A DNA stretch of 64,000 nt. It comes from Turritopsis dohrnii (taxonomy: Eukaryota; Cnidaria; Hydrozoa; Anthoathecata; Oceaniidae). Positions 32,811 to 45,653 of this stretch are shown here, one piece after another. The notes below the pieces were generated by a model. It was not told the origin of the DNA. It made no database searches and saw only the letters and a program-made list of their open reading frames with translations. The DNA lies in NCBI GenBank assembly GCA_027922465.2, contig BQMF02000274.1:434001-498000 (forward strand). Direction: 5' to 3'. The position numbers and the translations under genes are program-made. Within the stretch, counting starts at the first letter, position 1, and each line of letters begins with the position of its first letter.

Positions 32811-33814
32811 TTTTACGAACATTTATACCATTTTAAACTGCTCATGCTGCTTTTGGAACGAATATATATATTTATATATATACATTATTTGCTCAAACAA
32901 AAATATATATTATATACCTATCAGAAGGTGTTAATTTCCTCTTCAATGAATTTAAAATTTCTGTTGAATCATCCAAAACAATGGAAGTGAAATATCAATG
33001 TAATTTGCTAAAACATTTAGTGACTCTTATTCAAACAAATCAAATTGTATAATTACTAGTAACCTGTGTAAAATGTTTTTACAGGTTTTAATAGATGTGA
33101 GCTGAATAGAGAGAAAGGCTTAGTATAATGAATTAAGTATAATAAGTTTCCTCAATTGTTTGGAATTGAAGTAGAAAGAACATGGTAGGAAGTACTAATT
33201 GGCAAAGATCTAAACTTTGATGTGACAATTAAACTGTAAAAAGATAACAGATTGACAACAGACATCTATTCTAAAATACATATTTACAATTACAATTTAT
33301 TAAAATTTATTTAAAAAGTCCACGGTAGAATTTACTTGTTCAAGACCGATTTTCATTCCGCGAGTAAAGACAACACTATTTCGGTAACAGACGGATGCAA
33401 ATCGGAACAACTATTCGTATATATAACACACATGCACAATTTCATACGCTATTTCAGGAGAAGAGCCAATGTATTATTTGGAACTTGAAATACAAACAAT
33501 TATTATTGCTATTATTATATACAACTATATGCAAGAAACATACTTATCTACGCTTGATAATAAAATTTATAACCTTTCATTGTAAGCTGTTTCTTACAGC
33601 GTAGAATTGTTTAATATCTTTATAATATTTTTAGTAAATTTTTATTTTTATAATTTTTTTTTCTGTTTTTTTATAAATATAGCCGGGCCTGTCCCGACCA
33701 CTATTCTGGACCCAGACCCGGAATGCTGCCTGGGATTTGGAGGCCGGATGATTTTCCCTATAATGGGCAAAATCTACAAACGTCAGTTCTAAACAAAATC
33801 AATAAAAATTAATA
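32811..33814. other. Non-coding AT-rich stretch
   Basis: Contains an AT-dinucleotide run near 32865-32885 and no recognisable gene. Confidence 0.5.
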
Positions 33815-35636
33815 CCGGGTGGTCCAAAAAAACGTGTCCAAATTTATTTTATTTATAAAGCTTAGTGTCTTTTACCTAGAGTCGCAGAAATTCGCACCGG
33901 AAAACTATAAGTACTTTTGGGCTCAAAAACGGAAACCGGACTCAAACGAATGGATTTAGGGACAACTATGATATTTTTTCTAGATACCACTTATTTTTTA
34001 TTGCAGGAAAATCGTAAAAGATTGACGTCAAAAAGGTGAAATGAAATTTGACAAGCCGAGTTTAAAACAATCAAAATTCAAACTATCAATAATTTTCACG
34101 ATGCAAAAGTTGCATTGATAGACAAAGAATACAGTTTTCAAAGTTTTCATTTGAATTTCATTTTAATGCAATTGCCTTGTTTTTCAGCAACAGTTTCTAA
34201 ACGAGGAACAAACTGTTTGAGAGCTTTGCATATCTCGACCACATCTTGCGCTACTTCTGACCAGACTCTTCTTATTCTTCTTTTCAATTGATCCTCATTA
34301 TCGAATGGTTGGTTAAATCGGTTTTCATACACTTTTAACTTTATTTTATCCCAGAAGTGATAGTCAAGGGGATTGCAGTCTGGGGACGAAGGGGGCCATT
34401 CAGTTGATTTCACAAACTGTTTCTTCAATCTCTCCTTAAGATAATCTTGTATCAGATTCAACCGATGGGATGGCGCGCTATCCTGGATGTACACCCAATC
34501 CTTTCGTTTAACGAGTTCATCAATTTCGGGAATAAGTTGTTTGTTTAGGTGTCTGTGGTACGATTTAGCATTTACTTTGATACCATTGTTGTTGACGAAG
34601 AAAGGCTTGGTTGCACCATACCATGAAACACAAGCGGAAACCATGACTTTCTTACTCTGTTTGTTCTTTTCATGAAACAGACTACCGTCAGGAACATCAG
34701 CTTTCTTCTCCTTACCATACACTCTACTGTTCTGATTGTTCATTGGTACCTCTAGAGTAAAATCCTTCTCATCTTGCCACACACAACGTTCGATGCTCCT
34801 TTTGCTTTTTCCAAACCTCTCTGCAAGCGCTGCAGCTCTTTCTGTGCGTCTTTGCTTCGTGGCTTCACTCATTCGTGGCGTTTTGACTCTTTTGTAATTC
34901 TTCCAACCGTTACGCTTTACCATTCTCACTACGGACGATCTTTTGATTCCTGTGTGCTTTTCTATCTCCCGAGGTTACAAATGGGATCCAGGATTGTCCT
35001 CCTGCGAGCAAATAAGCTCGTTCACAATCTTCTCATTCTCCGGCGTTGTTACAGTTCTTTTTCTCCCTGATCCCGGTTTTCTATCCATTGATCCAAAAAC
35101 TTTGAAACGATTTATCAAATTTTGTACGGAGTTTTTGTGCCACTTCTTTGATGGATGCTCCTGACAAATTCGATATGCGGTCCATTGTTTTTCCACGTAA
35201 TCATTAATTTTTATCACAGCTTTGTCTTTGGCAGAAAAAACCATTTTTAACGCAAAAGAGAACCGGCTTCGTCCAAGATGAAAAAGTGAATATGCGAAAC
35301 CGTCAGACTACAATGGAATAGCATCTTTTGAAAAAGAAGACGTTGTATTGACAAAAATTATGCGACATGCTCGTAGGATATTACTGTCGAATATCTGCAA
35401 AAGTTTAGCAAGAGAAAGAACACCCTTTTTGACGTCAATTTTCATACAACTCAAAAATTATATGCCAACTTCAAAAGTTCATAACTTTATAGCAAATGGT
35501 CCAATATGCAAGATATTTTGGATTTCGTTTGTAAACATACGAAATAATTTTTGTACAAAAGTTAAGCTAAAATGCATTGATAATTTTGGAGAAATTAAGG
35601 ATTAAATTTTGGACATGTTTTTTTTGGACCACCCGG
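33815..35636. mobile_element. Mariner-type transposon, 1,822 bp
   Basis: TIRs CCGGGTGGTCCAAAAAAAC and its inverse, about 32 bp with few mismatches, are flanked by TA at 33813-33814 and 35637-35638. The transposase is on the minus strand. Length and TA duplication fit the Tc1/mariner superfamily. Confidence 0.92.
34147..35244 (-). pseudogene. Mariner transposase with one premature stop
   Basis: Starts at 35244 with MVFSAKDKAVIKINDYVEKQ. Two HTH segments cover residues about 1-110, with GSGRKRTVTTPE between them. Catalytic residues: Asp in VWQDEKDFTLE, Asp in YIQDSAPSH, and Asp in SSPDCNPLDYHFW. The SPD-x-NPLDY block is the mariner DD34D signature. One in-frame TAA (34975-34977, after NPGSHL) interrupts an otherwise continuous frame from 35244 to 34147. 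It would catalyse cut-and-paste at TA sites. The single lesion suggests that the insertion is young. Confidence 0.92.
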
Positions 35637-35693
35637 TAGTTTACCGCGAATATAATAGATAGATGATGTTAGATTCTACAAATAAAATCTTAC

Positions 35694-36787
35694 TATTTTG
35701 ATCATCAACATCGGGATCTGAAAAAATATCATATCTATATGTACACGTGTTTGACTAAAGAAGACAATTAAATCAACTAAGAAGTGTGTTGAAAAATAAA
35801 ATCTATTCAAAAACTTACTACTTGTGCTGCCCGAAGGCATTGCTATATCCATAGACTTTCCAACATCTAAAAACGTATGGAACATAACACTTGAAGGAGT
35901 GTAAAGAAAGCATAATTATACATTCATTGAAAATAAGCATGTTTGCACTCTTACTATTTGAGCTTGATGTATCCACATCCATTAGATCTGAAAAAAAATA
36001 CATTACTCATCACTGCTTATAGAATGGAACTCTTTTTATTCTATGTGTTGAAAAAAATTGCATATAAATGAACATTGATTGGATATAATGAAAACTCACT
36101 ACTGACGACTTTAGTTTTTGGAACATCTAAAACATATATGCATACGTATTTACATCCATAACATGAAAGAAAGAGTCATTTGAATAAAAGACTTCAGCCA
36201 AAATACAGATATATACTTGTATATAGAAACTAGAATTGAAGGGCACACAGAAATAATTATAGCTAGCTATATGCTATCATTAAGAATGCTTACCAGCAGG
36301 TTTTCTTACTATGGGCTCTGCCCGTTTTACCATCCTTTTGGTTACTAAAAAATGAAATGTTTATGAATCAAACTAATGAAGAAACATTCAAAAGATTTCG
36401 GAATATGAATTACTCTCATTCAGCTTCCTCCAGGGTGTTCAAATGGGGACATAGAAAGGTTTATGCTTAAGTTGCGTACCTGTCTTTTTCTTTTCAAATT
36501 CGTCTAATTCTAAGAATAAAGCAGTTAAAACCATAAAAGGTATATTTTTTAATGAAAAAGTGGTGAAAGTAAATAAGGTAAACCTTACTTACAACACATT
36601 CTTTTTCGAAAACTAAAATATAGGAGGAAGATATATTTATTACAATGCAAATAGCTTAAATGCAATAGAAAATCCCTAATTTCATATAGTTTTAATTTAC
36701 AACTCTTACAAAAATAATGCTGAAGATACTACATTACTAAACTGCAAATGTATCTCTTTGAAAGAGATGCCCTGACTTTTGGTTCAT
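35694..36787 (-). CDS. Microexon array with MNQKSGH leader
   Basis: Read on the minus strand from 36787, a possible first exon encodes MNQKSGHLFQR. Small exons with AG/GT borders follow: 36593-36612, 36480-36509 (ELDEFEKKKTG), 36294-36344 (VTKRMVKRAEPIVRKPAG), 36100-36126 (DVPKTKVVS), 35955-35987 (DLMDVDTSSSN), 35819-35866 (DVGKSMDIAMPSGSTS) and 35694-35717 (DPDVDDQN). The last six are 30, 51, 27, 33, 48 and 24 bp, all multiples of three. Charged, low-complexity products suggest a flexible linker. Downstream lies the mariner element, so the main domain of the gene is lost or displaced. The same leader begins the array at 60484-61322. Confidence 0.5.
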
Positions 36788-37244
36788 GAATTGCCTATGG
36801 AGATATGTTGCTATTGACTAAAAGCTCATGATTTTCCATGCGCAATTCATGGTAACAGAGTACATGATGGGAACGTAAGTCAATGGGACTTGTACTCCAC
36901 CTAAAGAAGAAATGAACATATCATGTGATATAAGTTGATAACATTTCTTCAGTATTAAATGTAGCAGTTAACAGCTGGCACCTTAAGGAACTGTCATCGT
37001 ATATCAGAAAAAACGGAGGCAGTAGTTCTACTTTAAACAGCATTAACGAACCACCTGGTGGATGGAATAAAATATCACACTGGTAAAGATACCCAATCGG
37101 AAAACTATACACAGTGTAATAATCATCCATCACATCCGTCACAATAATACACGTTACTGAACTAACGAAAGGGTACAGACTGAAAAATAAATACATTAAA
37201 ATTTATGACAGACAAACTGTACAACAAACAAAACAATAAAGAGT
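36788..37244. other. Non-coding stretch after the Helitron helicase
   Basis: No gene seen. This is where the minus-strand Helitron 3' end should be, but no GC-rich hairpin with CTRR was recognised. Confidence 0.4.
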
Positions 37245-40200
37245 TTACTGCAAAACTTGTGGGAAGACAACATTCTGTGTATACAACTTCCCATTGATGT
37301 AACCTTGTTTACCTGTGGCAGCAACTTTGACTTTAACATTATCAAATGCCTTTGCCCTAGAACAGGCTACATATAGCTGACCATGTGAAAAGCACGGTCG
37401 TTGTAGAAACAAACCAATTTTTTCATATGTTTGACCTTGACTCTTATTAACAGTGAAAGAATAAGCCAAACGAATCGGCAGTTGTCTACGTTTCAAAGTG
37501 AAAGGCATACCTGTGTCAGAGGGTGACAGTTGTACCCTAGGTATGAAAATTGTTTCCCCAACAGCTGACCCTGTCAAAACATCAGCTTTAATAAAATACT
37601 GCGATAGTTCCTGAACAATCAAGCGTGTCCCGTTGCAAAGACCCTTCTTGATGTTCAAATTTCGTAAAAGCATAATTATTGCTCCAACTTTAAGTTTCAA
37701 ACAATGTGGAGGCATACCAGATGGTGTGATGCTGTTTAAAAAATCAAGCGGATAATTTTGTCGCTTGTCCTCATCATCACAATCAACTTCATCAGCACTA
37801 TAATAGCAACCTGGATCACCAGGCAATCTTTCCAACACCTCATTATTAATTATTAATGACTGCTCATTTGTAGGTGTCAAAATAGCAGTTGAAGCATATT
37901 GATGATGTTCCAGGCCGTCAAACATGACTGATATAAGCGATGTGTTTTCAGACACGACACAGCAATCTGGAATTTCAATGGCACCTTTAGCATGATCATC
38001 TTGTTTAAATTGTAATTCCCCATTACTCAATTGCAACAGCCACTGACAAAATTGTTGCTCCTCAGGTCTAGCTCTCATGTTTTGAGTTAATGAGAATTTT
38101 GACACTGAAGCCCACAATGCAGAACTGGTTAAACACACCTCAATAACATCAGTGGGTTTTGCTTTCTTCACAACAGGTAAGCATTGACGGAAATCTCCGC
38201 CCCATAACAGTACTTTGCCGCCAAAGAGAGTATCGTTTTTGCAAACATCACAAAGTAATCGATCGATGGCATGAAAAATATGAGTGGAAACCATTGTCGC
38301 TTCATTGATGAGAAACAGGTCTACACTACGTAAGTATTCAGCATGTTTTGATGTTGGAGTTACATTACAAACACTGGTTTCTAAAACAGGAACAGGCAAA
38401 CGAAATTATGAATGCAATGTACACCCACCAGAAAGTAGAGTGGCTCCAATACCTGTATATGCAGCAGTAGCGACCTTCCAACCTCTGGCCTTACATGCTG
38501 CTATAACATAGTTGTATGAAAACGTTTTACCTGTGCCAGCTGGTCCATCCAGATAAAACAATGTATCAGGTTGTGCCAAAGCGTTTTTTTACATTTGAAA
38601 CAGCAGATGATATTGCATCTGCCACAGCCACCTGCTGCTCATTAAGCAGAGGTCTTCCCTGTTGTGTCTGTGTCTGGAATAAGTTTACATCAACCTCTTC
38701 CTTGTCAATTTGTTCAATTAACTCAGGAAGGTTTAGTTGTGTTAAGGACATACCAAATTGTTTGAGTATGTTATCGATATATCCCAAAACCTTTTGCTCA
38801 GCTTGAGTAACAGGCAATGTGCGCGCATAGTCCTCGCACAATTGACCCTTGAATGTATTCCACAGATCCAACGGATTCAATGGCTCACAGTGTGCCAATA
38901 TTGTGACGAACAGTTGCCTCAATTGTTGTGGCATTTGGAATGTAGATGCCTCTTCCAATGTATTGTGCCATTCGTCATCATCTTGAAAAAGACCTCTTGC
39001 AATACATGCTTCACGAAATGTATCAAAAACCACCCCATTGAACGTGCGCAAATACTCGAATGATGTGGCACCAGGAACATGAAGCAATCAAACACGAAGG
39101 AAAAATCTTTCTCCTTCTGTTGGTCTTACATTGTATAGTCGAGCAATTATTGGCTTATATGTTTTATCTCTTGCTTTCCATTTTTTTTCCTTATCGTGAA
39201 ATACATAATGATATGGAATGTCAGGAAATAGATATTGTCGGGCATCTGGATCTTCAACATTCAATTTAAACCATGCTGTGAGGTGAGTGTCTCTCATAGA
39301 TGCCCTGTCTGCAGCTGCATACTCTTCACCAGGTTGAAAATAAACCCATTGAAGATCTGGCAAATGCACTGCCAATCTTTTGATACAGTGTGATTTCTCA
39401 TGCATGGAGAACTCAAATATTCTCCACAGAGCTTCAGGTGCACTAACATATCGAGCATCTAAAAAAGTTTTAATTTCATCATATTGCAATTGTTCGTTAA
39501 TTTCGACATGCGCTCGATCATGTCCTTTATATACGTATTTGAATAATTATTTAACACTTTTTATAGAAGTACAGGCCTCCAAATTTATATGCGCATTATA
39601 TTTCTTTCATAACAAGGGACAGTATGGAACTACACATCGATTATCTAAATCTACATTTTTAACCCTCACAGTTCGACCATTATTTCGTTTGCGATACAAA
39701 GGATAACCATTAACATTCATTTGTGTTGAATCACAGAATGATCTTTGGTACAGTTGCCATCATCTCCCATACAAACAGAAGTCTCATTGTAAATCCCACA
39801 TGGACAATGTATCATACACGATTTGATGATGTTGTGTAGTTCTGGCTCCTCATCGGGATCAGGAATTTCAGCACATATCAAGCTGTCAACATCATCAGCG
39901 TTTTGTAATTTATCCTCTTGTGCTAAATGAATAAGAATATGTGCATGAGGTAAAGAACGCTTTTGAAATTCAATCACATAAAGGTGAGAAATTGTTTTCC
40001 CCAATACACCATTCTTTATGACATCATTTAAAAGTGCTTTCAATTTCAAATTAAAAACACGTGCAACCAAGTCAGGTCGATAATGTGCAGGCTCATTATC
40101 TAAATTTTCGGTAATTTCCTTCCAATTTGGATTACACGTAAAAGTGCAGAACAAATCAGGTTTTCCCATTTTAGTCACCATAGCCATTGCATCTTGGTAA

Positions 40201-40460
40201 TTTTGTTGCATAGCTCTTGGACTGCCCTGAAAAGACGATGGTAATATCACAGGTCTGCCTGCATTTAAACCTCTATTTCCTGCAACATTGGCAAGATGAT
40301 CAATCAACCCTTGATATTGCTCAACACGTAACACTTTTTGGTTTCTCCGAATATAGTTGAGACTATCAGATTGCACCTTACAGTAACAGTCAACCGCGAA
40401 TTGTTGAAATAATATTTTACCTTAAAGATGGGATTAAAATTGCTTCTGTATGAAAACCTA
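37245..40460 (-). pseudogene. Helitron Rep/PIF1 helicase, main part
   Basis: Minus-strand blocks in order: DSLNYIRRNQ and ILPSSFQGSPRAM (40240-40380); HUH motif FQKRSLPHAHILIHL (about 39930-39975); YFQPGEEYAAADRA (39310-39350); LLHVPGATSFEYLRT; Walker A DGPAGTGKTFSYNY near 38530; altered Walker B LFLINEATM near 38310 (Asn for the usual Asp); WGGDFRQCLPVV near 38190; and TVNKSQGQTYEKIG near 37430. Stops at 38406 and 39088, and a one-base homopolymer shift at 38584-38590, break it. It joins the N-terminal part at 42785-44184 once the 40461-42784 insertion is removed. Confidence 0.9.
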
Positions 40461-42784
40461 TCTTATTATACTAATTCGCAATTGTGCATCCCACGTTTAT
40501 TTTAGAGAGTGATATATTTGGTTTTTCTTTCACGGTCAAAACCTTCTTATTTTTTCCCTTTTCGTCGTAAAACCACTTAGTGGCGACTGACACTTTTTTT
40601 AATGTTACGTAATCTAAGTGTGACGTCTAAATTTCTAAACCAATCAAAACGAAAGAAATTCTTTTTTCTCCAATTTGATTGGTAGACGATTTCCAAAAAA
40701 TTAGTTCGTTAATAACCGATTATCATTATCGCAGTTGTTTTCACGAAGAAACACAGGTTTGTATACATACGAAGGTATTGTTATTATGAAACTGTTTATT
40801 GTTTAACTTTTACTGTTATTGTATTTTAGATTAATAAAAGAACAGGCAGCAGCATGTGTGTAAGTGATTAGTTAGCAGGTAGCACACATGCGTAGGTGAG
40901 TTTTTGAACAGATGTTTGTTTTTTTTATATATAGGTTTTTTCAGAGATGAAAACCAAACGAAGGACGAGTGGAAGAAAGTCGTGCTGATTTTACGAATTT
41001 CTTTTTACAGTTATCAAATAGTTATGGGAGTGCAGCAGTACAGAAGTAGTGTAGATGAAGTTGAAGAAAGGATGATGTTTATTTTGGTGAAAATGGTTTT
41101 ACTTTTTTTTGGTGGAAAATTGTTTGGAAATATAGTAGATATAAAGATATAAAGTAATATACGTAAGTACATGAGTCAAACGGATTTAATAAATACAGCG
41201 TTAAAAGAGAATAAAAACAGAGTTAAAACGATCAAATCATAACGATGCAGGTCCTACACGAGCAGTTACTGATTTGTTTTGGTAACGAACTGTTACTTAT
41301 TTTATTTATTTCAAAATGGCTCCACAGTTATGAAGTTACGAAGAAAGCATTTTTATGTCTTTCACTGTATAAAAATGGTAATGAAATTGCAGTAGAAAAC
41401 AAATAGAAAGTGTATGTTTACAATAGGAAAGTATGCTGGAAAGTTAATCGAGTGTTATTAATTTGTTTACAGGTATGAAATATAGAAAGTAAAAGAGTTT
41501 AGAAGTGTTTGATAATGGCTACAGAACATGATCAATATTGTTTAGTGTCATGATGATTGATGTGAATTGGTATTGAAAGGTAAAGTTAAAATCGTATCTA
41601 TTTAGTTATAACACAGTTAGTATTAGTGGATAGATAAAGGATAAGAGGGATGTTTACTGTTGTGTTTTGAATTTTCCAGGCGCAGACAGGAGCTTTGAAC
41701 TGGAAATAAAAAATGGCTCCACGAATGTTTTCATATGTGAAACATTTTTCAGCTATACTAATTCTGTCATTACGTTTGTGTTTTTAATTATTATTTTTAA
41801 GGTTAATATATTTTCAAAGTTTCTTTTACTTTGTTTTGTTTTTCTTTAGATTTCGTCATAGCAGGCTTTTTGTATATGTTTTTTGAATGTTTTCATCTGT
41901 TAAAATAGAAATGAAGCACATGATGGGTTATAATGTTGAGAGGGTTACTTAAGAGAAGAATGGATTATGTAATTTAAATGACTGTGCAATGAAACTATCC
42001 TACAAAAAATAAGCGTTGTTGGCTGTATTTTTCTTAAGTTTATATTTTATCGCGTTTATGCATATTTTGCGTTATGGTAATCGTTTACGTACTATGCCTA
42101 GGTATATAACTTTGGCTGTATGATTTTATTTGTGACTTTTTATCTTCTGTGTAAATTGTTGTTCTTAGTTATTGTTTTTAGGATAAATGCGTACTTGAAT
42201 TTCCTTTTTTTTTGTTTCTTTTTTTTTATTATTATTTTCGGTATTACAATTGAAATATTATTCTTTTAGGCAATAATAAAAAAGCACAAAGAAATGAAAC
42301 TCATGGTTTTAATCATGATGTTGATGGTTTTGGGAAGAACTAAATATATCATTTCAAAAATTCATTAATGGTTGCAGTCCAGTAGTAACTTTTGAACAAA
42401 AGAAAAAGTTGGAAGGTATCATTTCTGTAATATTATTCAATGTTTGGTTTTGTATGTCTGGGTAAACGGTTCTGTGTTATATATTGCGTTTTTTTACATT
42501 AAAGTTACTTCTCTTCTGCGTATGAATATATATTCTGAGCCATGTTGCTATTTGTTTCTGTTTTAAATGTAAGAAATGAATTAAAAAATTAATGCCTGAA
42601 AAGAAACTAAATTAAATGCTGCGACACAATGCATACTGAACATGGGTGGCGAGCGCCGCCGCCTGGGATGTTTTTGAGTTGCGATTCTATGATTTATTTT
42701 TTCGTCACGGGGTACGTACACGGGAATGGTGGATTTGACCTAATGTTTTCGAAGTTAAGTTCGGTAAAAAGTTTTTACCCGGGA
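40461..42784 (+). mobile_element. Nested Helitron-like insertion, 2,324 bp
   Basis: It begins TCTTATTATACTAATTCGCA, similar to the 5' ends at 9257 and 44401. The right end carries a hairpin, GGTAAAAA-g-TTTTTACC, a few bases before GGGA. Deleting exactly 40461-42784 rejoins the host Helitron codons Tyr-Tyr-Arg across an A/T insertion point with no duplication, which is Helitron behaviour. The last bases are not the usual CTRR. A GC-rich GGCGAGCGCCGCCGCC at about 42648 resembles the true 3' hairpin at 62860. No gene of its own was recognised; the short ORFs are AT-rich and unconvincing. Confidence 0.65.
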
Positions 42785-44401
42785 TAGTAGTAAGTATAAT
42801 ATTGTAATGCAGTTGTGCGGCACCGACTACCTGTAGCCTATTCAGCTAAATGAGGAATATCTATTGTCCAGCCAGTCTTTCCCCTTGGAAAAAAGACTGG
42901 ATAAACCATTGGATCCAAATGAGGTGAATCTGTTGGTAAACATCGCAGTGGTCTGTCTCTAGGATAAACAACAATATCCCGAAAGGCAGGTGGTGCACCA
43001 TCTTCACCAACAAAAACAGCTGCTACTTCATCATGGTGGGGTAGATTGTAACGCCGCCGATCGCCACCACTCCTCAGATGCATTCTAACCTAAATTTTAA
43101 AATGAAAGATTTTGAAAATAATTGATTTTAAAAAAAACTTACAAAGATAACTGATTAATAACTCAAAATTTTACCAAAGACGGTTGGCGATTTTGCTCTT
43201 GGGCAAGCCGTAATTCCTCTGCTTCTACCTCACTCATGTATTTGTATGCAGCAGCGTAAGGACTTTCTCTAATAATGATGTCTTGCAAATTTTGCATTAC
43301 CTCAGGCGAACAACCTTGATTTTCAGGTCTTGCCATTCTTTCATTGAATGCATCCATCCCATCATAAATGTATAACTGACCATATGATGGAGGAACACCT
43401 TCTGACGGATGCAGATTCCCTGTACGGTGACATACCTGACCATTAATACGAAAGACAGGTGGTCCTCGACCTGGTGGTACAGCCATTTTTGCACCCATCG
43501 ACGCAAAAGCGACAGAACTGTTAAACTTTCGAATATTTTCTTGAAAGTTCTTTGCCTGATTTGTATAACCTACTAAAAGATCTTTAAGATCATTAGGATA
43601 ATTAATGTCATTAAGGTGTATCTTGCCATTATGACAACATTTGAAATTACTTTCATCGGCAAACATTTTAGCACTACAACGTTGACAAACCCTCTCCATG
43701 GGGCCTAAGTAATGTTGCTCAGGCAATTGATCAGGTTGACGCGCAGCACAATGCAAACTTAATGTAGCCCGTCTAGCTCGCATACGTTGCATATTTCTAT
43801 TCCGCCTAGCTAATCTTTCGTCAGCGTTTTCATTTTGACGGTACTGAACGCGTCTTTCAGCATTGCTATTCCTACATAGCGCTCATTCTCAGAAATACCT
43901 TGAGAATTATGGAGATCATCCGTGTTATCAACTTGTGTTTCGCGATGTCGCGCAATAGCGACATCTTCGTCTGCAAACCTACGTTGGATTACTGATCGAA
44001 TTTGTTGTTGATCAGGTGGTTGGAAAACAAATTGTCCATTCCTGAAAGTTGCTGGAATGGCAGGGGCAATAGCATTGCCTCTTCCTATATTATACATGAC
44101 AGACAGTAGTAATAATAAGGAAACTTTAGAATAAATATAACTACCAAATTGTTGATTAACTCCCAACCCTGAATAAAATAACATGAAAGAAAATGAATTT
44201 GTTTACATTTTGAACGAACTTAGTTGCTATGTTTACAAAACGTTCGAAACGATAAAAATAAAATGCAATGTAAAGGTATCTGTCCTTTACTAACTGTGGT
44301 CTTAAACACCTTTATGAAAAAGTGACCGCAAAAACGACCCGAAATTTTAGAGAGTGAAAGCGTGAAAAAAGTGGTATGCACAGCGCGTATTAGTATATAG
44401 A
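42785..44401 (-). pseudogene. Helitron 5' end and N-terminal Rep part
   Basis: The minus-strand 5' terminus TCTATATACTAATACGCGCT begins at 44401 after an A. Coding parts follow: 43810-44184; 43163-43792, which holds the Helitron zinc-binding segment CQRCSAKMF...CCHNGKIHL and the VFRINGQVCHRTG block; and 42785-43083, with YNLPHHDEVAAVFVGEDG and VVYPRDRPL. Frame changes lie at about 43810 and 43100-43160, with a stop near 42838. This is the upstream half of the Helitron continuing at 40460. Confidence 0.85.
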
Positions 44402-44659
44402 TTGGTAAGAATCTGTTTGGAATATTTCAGATTAATGCAAGTCCAACAATTGCCACTAATGTATATGCACACTAGAGTTCTTTTGTGAAGATATAAATTT
44501 TGTTCACTAATCAAGAACGGTGTTCGGTTTAATGCTTTACTGAAAAAGTCAGATACATTCTCCAATTAAGAATTCATTAAGCTTTGCATTTTCCATCTTT
44601 TTTTGATGTGGCTTAGTCAATAATTGATAATAAATGTTCTTAGTTAATAAATAAATCAA

Positions 44660-45490
44660 TCTATATATCAATAGCCGATTCTCTGTTTGTCTGTTTGTTT
44701 GTAAGTCACGCAAAATGGTAGATTTTGCTTCGAAAGAAATTGGGGATCTGCAAGGGAGAAATCGCAGAGATCTGAAGAAAATTAGGGGGTATAAACGTAA
44801 AAAATAGCGATAATTGCATGAAATTGTAATATTTTTAACTGAAATATATGTACATTAGTAATATAAGTGAATTTATAAGTTAATATTTCCACAATCCTTA
44901 AGAATGACCTTTAGTGAATCCACTTTTAAGCATTTGGTAACCCCCCTTCAATATCATGGCAACAATTGGAAACTGATAAGTTTGCTTTGAACCCTTTTGG
45001 TTCATATTTGCGCGAAAAGAAAGTGAAGAAAGTTGAGAAAAAACGATCATTTCGTTTGCCTAAAGACAACAAAGGAAAGTTGTGTTTGCTTTTTTGTTTA
45101 TTGTTGTCTATTTAGCTAGGTAAACTGACAAAAAACACAAGGCCTGTTGTGTTTTTATTTTTGTGGTGATAATAAAAATTGGATAGATATACATTCCTGT
45201 ATAATAGATTGTTCTTTTGTTTGAGTTTTTTCTCAACGAGTTATGAATTCTGATCATGACTATGGAATCCCTCAAAGGTTTGTATTGCCTAGATCACAAT
45301 TTGATAGAGATGTAGTTGATGCACGGCAACATCAACATGATGATGAGAGGCAACAACAAAAACCCCTTACTGATGACCCGCAACAACGCCGTCGCCTTTG
45401 AAATGCTGAACCACAAAGAGATACCGTGCAAATCAAAGTGAGATTCGTGCTCAATAGACGATATCGGAAACTCCATGAATTTCGAGCGCG
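44660..45490 (+). pseudogene. Second-family Helitron 5' end with truncated N-terminus
   Basis: It begins TCTATATATCAATAGCCGAT after an A at 44659, a classic Helitron 5' end. A non-coding leader follows. An ORF start at 45244 (MNSDHDYGIPQRFVLPRSQF) then leads into a Gln-rich region nearly identical to the first 120 bases of the window, and a stop interrupts it near 45400. The copy ends abruptly by 45490. It shows the missing start of the Helitron at 1-2245. Confidence 0.7.
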
Positions 45491-45653
45491 CAATGCTTTC
45501 TGGGATATGATGGGGGCCGAAGTTATAAACAGTGAGCCATTTTGTTGTGATTGCTGTAGAGGGTGAACACGTAGAGTTATATTTGAAAAATTTATAAATT
45601 ATTTGTATCAAATTCGAAATCTTTTTTATAAAACAGATATCTTCATAACTAAA

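Noticed and set aside
40904..41849. Short ORFs in the nested Helitron
   Set aside because: AT-rich, hydrophobic low-complexity translations without motifs or splice support.
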